Shown: positions 15,552-20,611 of the stretch, piece by piece
Numbering within the stretch: the stretch's first letter is position 1
Layout of the letters: every line of letters starts with the position of its first letter
Source: an uncultured Candidatus Nemicrothrix sp.
GTDB lineage: Bacteria; Actinomycetota; Acidimicrobiia; Acidimicrobiales; Acidimicrobilacustridaceae
Length of the DNA: 20,611 bases
NCBI GenBank assembly: GCA_903827085.1
Contig: CAIKHC010000059.1
Location: forward strand, 1-20,611
Reading direction: 5' to 3'
Made by a program: the position numbers and the translations under genes
The notes under the pieces: generated by a model
Seen by the model: the letters and a program-made list of their open reading frames with translations, nothing else
The model's database searches: none
Told to the model about the DNA's origin: nothing

Positions 15552-15986
15552 ATGGGTATCGACGCTGACGTTCACAATCTTGTTGGCCGCTATTGCGATG
15601 CAGTGCTTCGCGTTGACGTCGCGGAGTTTTCCGACACGTGGGCCGACGACGCCCGTTGGCTGATTCCCGGCGACGGCATCATCGAAGGCCGCGCCAGTAT
15701 TTCGGCGACGTTCGAAAAGATTCGACCGACATACAAGCAATGTGTGCAAGAAGTTCTCAATGGAACCATTTCGTATGTCGACGGCGACAACGCAAGCGCT
15801 CGTTGGCAGATCCGCGAACTTCAGTGGCGCAACGACGGAACGATCAGCGAACTCATCGGTGTGTACCACGACGTCATGACCCGCGACCTCGACGGCGTTC
15901 TGCGATTCACTCAACGCGACTTTGAGTTGATCTACAGCGGTCCGATCGACGGAAGCGGAACGTTGCGACCACCGCGTTCGTTGTAG
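15552..15986 (+). CDS. SnoaL-like (NTF2 fold) domain protein
   Basis: This 144-residue single-domain protein resembles SnoaL-like members of the NTF2-like alpha+beta barrel superfamily. The pattern is an N-terminal helix (VHNLVGRYCDAVLRVD), then FSDTWADDARWLIPG, then a GRASISATFEKI helix, then alternating strands such as ASARWQIRELQWR and ELIGVYHDVMTRD. Proteins of this fold bind small hydrophobic ligands and include polyketide cyclases, isomerases and dehydratases, but many have no known activity. No catalytic residues can be assigned. The ATG at 15552 has GAGGT with 6-nt spacing and lies 14 nt after the zinc-ribbon gene. The stop codon is 18 bp from the convergent hydrolase stop, with no visible terminator between them. 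Confidence 0.8.
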   Translation: MGIDADVHNLVGRYCDAVLRVDVAEFSDTWADDARWLIPGDGIIEGRASISATFEKIRPTYKQCVQEVLNGTISYVDGDNASARWQIRELQWRNDGTISELIGVYHDVMTRDLDGVLRFTQRDFELIYSGPIDGSGTLRPPRSL

Positions 15987-16004
15987 GCCAACGACGTTAA
16001 GCGG

Positions 16005-16670
16005 TCAGTCAAGAAGTGCAACGAGGATGTCGGCCAGCTCGGCAGGCCGAGCAACCATCGGCGAATGATCGCCGGGCATCTCAACAACATCGGCACCCAT
16101 ACGTTCAGCAACTGCGCGCTGGCCGTCGACGAGAAGAATCGGATCGTCGGTGCACACGACATAGGTACTTGGCGTTGAACGCCACGCCGCCTTTTCGACA
16201 ATGACAGCGCCACCCGTATTCCCCGAGCGGAGTTTCGTTGCCCAGCGCGCTGCCTCGGTCGGATCGATGTCGGGGTAGAAAACCTGTGCTGCAAATTCTG
16301 GGTCGATAAACGGCAGTCCGTCGTCGTCGACACGCATGGTGGTGAGGAATTGCTCGCCGATTGTCATTGGACCACCGCTGCCCAACTCGCCCGCATCGGG
16401 GCCGAGTGCAGTGAGATACACCAACCGTTCAACCGACGGGTGATTTCCCGCAACCGTGACGACTGCGCCACCGTACGAATGACCAAGAAGGATGACGGGA
16501 CCGTCGATGGTGTCAAGAACCGCGGTTACCGCCGCTGCATCTTCAGTGAGGTCGGTAAGTGGAAGATCGACAAGAGCAGTAGTGACCCCACGCGCCTCGA
16601 GTTCGGCGACCAGCGGCTCGAAGCACCAACTGCCATGAAATGCACCGTGGGTAAGAACGATTGTTGTCAT
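16005..16670 (-). CDS. Alpha/beta hydrolase (esterase-like)
   Basis: This 221-residue protein has a full alpha/beta hydrolase fold. The oxyanion-hole strand is LTHGAFHGSW (6-15), the nucleophile elbow is GHSYGG with S65, an acid candidate lies in VVCTDDPIL (about 174-175), and the catalytic His is H202 in GDHSPMV. There is no signal peptide, so it is cytoplasmic. The small lid region and the HGAFHGSW motif resemble plant-type methylesterase and related bacterial esterases; the substrate cannot be predicted. The ATG at 16670 lacks a ribosome site, but TAATGT lies exactly 6 nt upstream, within the 23-bp gap after recG. It may therefore have its own leaderless transcript as well as read-through from recG. 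Confidence 0.88.
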   Translation of the reverse strand: MTTIVLTHGAFHGSWCFEPLVAELEARGVTTALVDLPLTDLTEDAAAVTAVLDTIDGPVILLGHSYGGAVVTVAGNHPSVERLVYLTALGPDAGELGSGGPMTIGEQFLTTMRVDDDGLPFIDPEFAAQVFYPDIDPTEAARWATKLRSGNTGGAVIVEKAAWRSTPSTYVVCTDDPILLVDGQRAVAERMGADVVEMPGDHSPMVARPAELADILVALLD

Positions 16671-16682
16671 GGCCGCACATTA
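16671..16682 (-). promoter_or_regulatory. Possible -10 box of a leaderless promoter for the hydrolase
   Basis: On the minus strand TAATGT (16682-16677) is followed by 6 nt (GCGGCC) and then the ATG at 16670. The spacing places the transcription start at the start codon. It lies between the recG stop and the hydrolase start; no -35 element is evident. Confidence 0.35.
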
Positions 16683-16693
16683 GAGCCGAGCGA

Positions 16694-18850
16694 TCAACTT
16701 TTCATGAGGAAGTCGATGTCGTCAGCCTTGAGGAAGAGATCAACTTCTTCGGCCAACAGTTCGTGCTTCACAAGTTCGGGATCGGCATCGAGAATCTCAA
16801 TCGCGATTTCCCGAGCTGTCACCACCCACTCGCGATCTCGACGAAGCGATGCCAGCTTCAGGTCATTCTGGCCTTTCTGCCGCTCCCCCATGATCGTTCC
16901 TTCGCCACGAAGATCGAGATCAACTTCAGCGAGTTCGAAACCATCGGTGCTTCGAACAAGCGCTTCGAGTCGTGCTTCACCATCAGGAGTTTTCGATTCC
17001 CCAACCAGCCAGCAAAACGACTTCGCTGCCCCTCGCCCGACACGACCACGCAACTGATGCAACTGGGCGATACCAAAGCGCGTGGCATCAAGAATGACCA
17101 TGACGCTGGCGTTGGGCACATCCACGCCAACTTCAATAACCGTCGTTGAAACGAGTGCATCGAGTTCGCCGGCGCGGAACTGCGTCATCACGGCGTCCTT
17201 CTCGTCGGATTTCAGTCGGCCATGCAAGAGGCCCACCCGCAGCCCGGAAAGTTCCCCGTGACTCAGTTCTTCATACATTTCTTGAGCAGACCGAACTTCG
17301 AGTTTTTCACTTTCTTCGATCAACGGACACACCACATAGACCTGGCGACCAGCAGCGATTTCATCGCGGACCTGCTGCCACACCTCGAGTTCGTCCATGT
17401 CGTTCTGTGCCCAACGCGTAACGATCGGCGTACGGCCTGGAGGAAGTTCGTCGAGAACTGAAACATCGAGGTCGCCGTAGACCGTCATTGCTGCGGTGCG
17501 CGGAATCGGTGTTGCGGTCATCACCAACACATCAGGCATGGCGTCGCCTGCGCCCTTGTCGCGCAATGCCGCTCGTTGTTCAACACCAAAGCGATGCTGT
17601 TCATCGATCACCACAACGCCAAGCGACTTGAACTCAATGCCCTCAGAGATCAATGAATGCGTGCCGATCACGATGTCGAGATTTCCCGCCGCCATGTCTT
17701 CGAGAATCTTGCGACGATCGGGCGCCGAAATTCGATTCGTGAGCAATGCAACTCGCAACGAACGATCCATTCCCGCGCCGCCGAACAAATTGCCTTCGTC
17801 AGTATCGGGAACCGTGAATCCTTCAAGAAGATGTTTGATGCCTAGGTGATGCTGTTCGGCCAGAACTTCGGTCGGTGCCATCAGCGCGGCCTGATGACCA
17901 CCCTGCACCGCAACCAACATTGCACTCACCGCAACAACGGTCTTTCCCGCACCAACGTCACCCTGCAACAAACGATGCATGGGGTGACCTTTGGCGAGGT
18001 CTTCGTTGATCTCGCCAATCGTTCGAGCCTGCGCTCCCGTCAGCTCATACGGAAGCACATCGTGAAAACGCTTCACTAACAGCCCGCCGCCGTCGCCGAC
18101 CGCATGTGCAATGCCCACTGCAGTGCGTTCGAGTTCTCGTTTGCGCCGGACCAGTTCCACCTGCACGCGCAACAACTCGTCGAACACCAGTCGCTTTCGG
18201 GCAGCAGCCGATTCCGCCATTGATTCGGGCATATGGATGGCACGAAACGCTTCAGTCCTTGCAACGAGATCAAGCCGGTCGAGCAAGGATTCATCGAGCG
18301 GCTCGGCGAAATCGCCGGCGCGGCGCAATGTCTCTTCACAAAAACGAGCGATATCCCACGACGCGATTCCTGCTTTCTCGGACTGACCGTAGACAGGGAG
18401 GATGCGGCCAGTCCGGTTGCCGATGAGATCGACAACCGGATTCGTCATCTTGCGCTTTCCGCCGTAGAGCTCGAGCTTTCCGAAGAAGACTGCGTCAAGC
18501 CCCGGTTGTAATTGTTTCTCGCGAAATGGTTGTCCAAAGAACGTGACATCCATCGACGCAGTGCCGTCGGTGACGGTCACGATGACCATCGACTTGCCCT
18601 TACCAGTGCGACGCTGCGTCGAACGCTTCACGTTGACCAGAATCGCTGCTTCTTCGCCCACTTCAAGATCGGCGATCTTCGCTTCTTTCGTCCGATCGAT
18701 ATAGCGGCGTGGGTAATGCATCAGTACATCGAGTACCGAACGAATACCCATCTTTTCGAGCGAGGCCGCCTTTGTCGCGCCAATACCTTTGAGCTCGCTT
18801 GCCGGCAGGTTGGCGAGTTGTGCCAACCGACGTCCCACGATCTCGCTCAC
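16694..18850 (-). CDS. recG: ATP-dependent DNA helicase RecG
   Basis: This 718-residue helicase regresses stalled replication forks and branch-migrates Holliday junctions. The N-terminus holds a helix-hairpin-helix-like stretch (LKGIGATKAASLEKMGIRSV) and an OB-fold wedge domain (about 60-160). Helicase motif I is GDVGAGKT (297-304), motif II is DEQH (416-419) in VVIDEQHRFG, motif III is MTATPIPRTAA, and motif VI is QLRGRVGRG. The C-terminal region ends EEVDLFLKADDIDFLMKS. The length is usual for RecG. The GTG start at 18850 overlaps the stop of the FakA-like gene (GTGA), so the pair is translationally coupled, as in other Actinobacteria. All helicase motifs are present. Confidence 0.97.
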   Translation of the reverse strand: MSEIVGRRLAQLANLPASELKGIGATKAASLEKMGIRSVLDVLMHYPRRYIDRTKEAKIADLEVGEEAAILVNVKRSTQRRTGKGKSMVIVTVTDGTASMDVTFFGQPFREKQLQPGLDAVFFGKLELYGGKRKMTNPVVDLIGNRTGRILPVYGQSEKAGIASWDIARFCEETLRRAGDFAEPLDESLLDRLDLVARTEAFRAIHMPESMAESAAARKRLVFDELLRVQVELVRRKRELERTAVGIAHAVGDGGGLLVKRFHDVLPYELTGAQARTIGEINEDLAKGHPMHRLLQGDVGAGKTVVAVSAMLVAVQGGHQAALMAPTEVLAEQHHLGIKHLLEGFTVPDTDEGNLFGGAGMDRSLRVALLTNRISAPDRRKILEDMAAGNLDIVIGTHSLISEGIEFKSLGVVVIDEQHRFGVEQRAALRDKGAGDAMPDVLVMTATPIPRTAAMTVYGDLDVSVLDELPPGRTPIVTRWAQNDMDELEVWQQVRDEIAAGRQVYVVCPLIEESEKLEVRSAQEMYEELSHGELSGLRVGLLHGRLKSDEKDAVMTQFRAGELDALVSTTVIEVGVDVPNASVMVILDATRFGIAQLHQLRGRVGRGAAKSFCWLVGESKTPDGEARLEALVRSTDGFELAEVDLDLRGEGTIMGERQKGQNDLKLASLRRDREWVVTAREIAIEILDADPELVKHELLAEEVDLFLKADDIDFLMKS

Positions 18851-20511
18851 TCGATACCGAAAAGGTAGGGATAAAGCGGCTGACCGCCGTGATGCACTTC
18901 AACCTCGCAACCAGGACGATTGTCGTGCACCCACACTTCAAGATGTCGTGTAGCCGCAGGCGTTGCGCCTTCGCCCTCGATGATCGTGACGATTTCATGA
19001 TCGTCGCTCACGATGCGGGCAAGCAGAGCAGAAGCCGCTTCGGAAAGATCCGGATTGATCGAAATGATTCCGTCGCGAGCGATACCGAGCCAGTCGCCTT
19101 CGCTGATCGGACCAGCATCACTACTTGAATCACGAACGGCCCGAGTCAGTTCGCCAGCAACAACATGCGCAGCAGCTTCGGACATTGCGTCGACATTCGA
19201 AGCAGCGGTGCCTTCCGGGTCATAGGCCAGCAATGACGCGAAACCTTCGGCAACACCACGCGTGGGGACAACACGAACGTTTTTCGTGGTCATGGCATCG
19301 ACCTGTTCGGCCACCGGGATGATGTTCTTGTTGTTTGGCAACAACACAACGTCGTCGGCCGGTGCCGCTTCAACCGCTTCAAGCAATTGCGCAGTTGACG
19401 GGTTCATGGTTTGGCCGCCAGTGACGATCACCTGCACGCCAAGCGAATGGAAGATGCGACGAATGCCATCGCCAACCGAAACCGCAACAACCGCACACGG
19501 CACGGGATCGTGCGTTGTTGCTGGTTCGGGGTTCATTGGTACGGCCTCGCGTACCCAACGCTCCTCTTCAACTTCTTCGAGAAGATCAGTGACGCGGATG
19601 GAACGCGGTCGACCAATGTCGACGGCGGCGTCGATCGTTGCGCCGATGTCATCGGTATGAATGTGGCAATTCCAAATTCCGTCGCCACCTACGACAACAA
19701 TTGAATCGCCGAGTGTTGACCACACATCTTTGAAACCGGGCACCGCTTCATCGGGCGCTTCGAGGAAGTACATGACTTCATAGCGAAGACTTGCGAGTGA
19801 ACCGTCGTGGGAGCCGTCGCCATGAGCAGCATCGAAGGCATCGAGAAATTCTGCCGACGCGCCGGCTGGATCTTCCGCCGCTTCAGGAATCGGTCGGCCA
19901 CACACAATGTTGAGCGCAACGTCGAACATCAGCATGAGGCCGGTGCCGCCAGAATCAACTACCCCAGCGTCGGCCAAGACCTGCAGCATCTCAGGAGTAC
20001 GTGCGAGCGCATCGGTACCCGACGCATGGGCTGCTTCGAGAACACCGAGAAGATCGGAACCAGCATCGGCAGCGGCTCGGCCACCTTCGGCAGCGACGCG
20101 CACAACAGTGAGGATCGTTCCTTCGACCGGCTTCATGACTGCGCCGTAGGCAGCAGTGGCTGCGGCGTCGAGTGCAGTAGCGAAGGCGGCGCCATCAATC
20201 GCGGGAGCAGCGCGGAACTCGGCGGACAGTCCACGCAGGATCTGCGAAAGGATCACGCCCGAATTTCCGCGAGCGCCCATGAGCGATCCGTGAGAAATGG
20301 CCTGACAAGTGGAATCAAGATCGGACTCGGCGCCATCGAGCTCGGCCACAACCGAAGCCAGGGTGAGGGCCATGTTCGTTCCGGTGTCGCCATCGGGAAC
20401 CGGATAGACGTTCAACCGGTTGATGGTCTCTCGATGAGCGGCCAAGGCATCGGCGTAGCCCCGGATGAGAGTCCGGAGGTCATCGGCGGTCAGGCTGGTG
20501 GCGATCGACAT
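18847..20511 (-). CDS. DhaL-domain kinase, fatty acid kinase A-like (FakA/YloV)
   Basis: From the ATG at 20511 the protein has 554 residues, the normal FakA/YloV size. The N-terminal DhaL ATP-binding domain (about 5-200) has NVYPVPDGDTGTNM with D40 and D42, the Mg-ATP aspartates, and HGSLMGARGNSGVILSQILRG. The middle domain contains HIHTDDIGATIDAA. The C-terminal part ends with GGQPLYPYLFGIE, typical of YloV proteins. In Firmicutes FakA phosphorylates fatty acids held by a FakB (DegV-family) protein to make acyl-phosphate; no FakB gene is in the window. An in-frame ATG at 20583 exists, but 20511 gives the usual N-terminus, and TAGTCT lies 8 nt before it. Neither start has a clear ribosome site. 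The gene overlaps recG by 4 nt. The DhaL family is certain; fatty acid kinase activity is inferred. Confidence 0.88.
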   Translation of the reverse strand: MSIATSLTADDLRTLIRGYADALAAHRETINRLNVYPVPDGDTGTNMALTLASVVAELDGAESDLDSTCQAISHGSLMGARGNSGVILSQILRGLSAEFRAAPAIDGAAFATALDAAATAAYGAVMKPVEGTILTVVRVAAEGGRAAADAGSDLLGVLEAAHASGTDALARTPEMLQVLADAGVVDSGGTGLMLMFDVALNIVCGRPIPEAAEDPAGASAEFLDAFDAAHGDGSHDGSLASLRYEVMYFLEAPDEAVPGFKDVWSTLGDSIVVVGGDGIWNCHIHTDDIGATIDAAVDIGRPRSIRVTDLLEEVEEERWVREAVPMNPEPATTHDPVPCAVVAVSVGDGIRRIFHSLGVQVIVTGGQTMNPSTAQLLEAVEAAPADDVVLLPNNKNIIPVAEQVDAMTTKNVRVVPTRGVAEGFASLLAYDPEGTAASNVDAMSEAAAHVVAGELTRAVRDSSSDAGPISEGDWLGIARDGIISINPDLSEAASALLARIVSDDHEIVTIIEGEGATPAATRHLEVWVHDNRPGCEVEVHHGGQPLYPYLFGIE

Positions 20512-20525
20512 CGGCGGAGAGACTA
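20512..20525 (-). promoter_or_regulatory. Possible -10 box upstream of the FakA-like gene
   Basis: On the minus strand TAGTCT (20525-20520) fits TANNNT and lies 8 nt before the ATG at 20511. The spacing is slightly longer than ideal for a leaderless start. The rest of the sequence to the window edge (20526-20611) shows no recognised gene or signal. Confidence 0.22.
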
Positions 20526-20611
20526 CCGATGTGACCGGCGTCCGGCTGAGGCGGCCCAAATCGGCCCGATTCAGGCCGGTCATCCGCCGAATTGGGCCTG
20601 AGAGGGCTCGC

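Noticed and set aside
15987..16004. Terminator between the convergent SnoaL-like and hydrolase genes
   Set aside because: The 18-bp gap holds no inverted repeat or T-run; transcripts probably overlap or end by another mechanism.
19807..20601. A 264-residue plus-strand open frame antisense to the FakA-like gene
   Set aside because: The opposite strand carries complete DhaL motifs; this frame has no domain or start signal.

Overview
The window is chromosomal core sequence from a GC-rich actinobacterium. The gene order rsmD-coaD-(SepIVA-like)-DUF177-rpmF-plsX-acpP-rnc-fpg-smc, with recG and a DhaL/FakA gene just upstream, matches the housekeeping neighbourhood of Actinobacteria such as Mycobacterium. 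The SepIVA-like protein, the proline-rich HtrA and the frequent GTG/TTG starts fit the same phylum. A lineage near Acidimicrobiia is my guess from overall character; it is not proven by any marker here. No rRNA, tRNA, CRISPR array, insertion sequence or prophage gene was found.

Layout. (1) 1-2892, minus strand: an envelope-stress-like module with an OmpR-family response regulator, a membrane histidine kinase, and an HtrA-type protease cut by the left window edge. (2) 3079-6088, plus strand: a tightly overlapping MoxR ATPase - DUF58 - von Willebrand factor A operon, closed by a perfect 13-bp hairpin terminator at 6109-6144. (3) 6170-15337, minus strand: a ten-gene run reading rsmD, coaD, SepIVA-like, DUF177/YceD, rpmF, plsX, acpP, rnc, fpg, smc, mostly with overlaps or short gaps. 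It links 16S rRNA methylation, CoA synthesis, septal growth, ribosome assembly, phospholipid precursor supply, RNA processing, DNA repair and chromosome segregation. (4) 15361-15986, plus strand: a small zinc-ribbon protein and a SnoaL-like protein, divergent from rsmD across only 23 bp. (5) 16005-20511, minus strand: FakA/DhaL-type kinase, RecG helicase, then a small alpha/beta hydrolase.

How they fit together. CoaD makes the CoA precursor from which the phosphopantetheine arm of AcpP is made. PlsX turns acyl-ACP into acyl-phosphate, and FakA (with an unseen FakB) would make the same acyl-phosphate from free fatty acids. RNase III, L32, DUF177 and RsmD belong to ribosome biogenesis; Fpg, RecG and SMC to genome maintenance.

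The window is mostly ordinary core genome. The most interesting points are regulatory. Five genes (response regulator, rsmD, zinc-ribbon gene, hydrolase, FakA gene) have a TANNNT -10-like hexamer 6-8 nt before the start codon and no visible ribosome-binding site, which suggests leaderless mRNAs. At 15345-15354 two of these hexamers face each other and share two bases, forming a very compact bidirectional promoter. I did not find convincing evidence of a wholly new multi-gene system.
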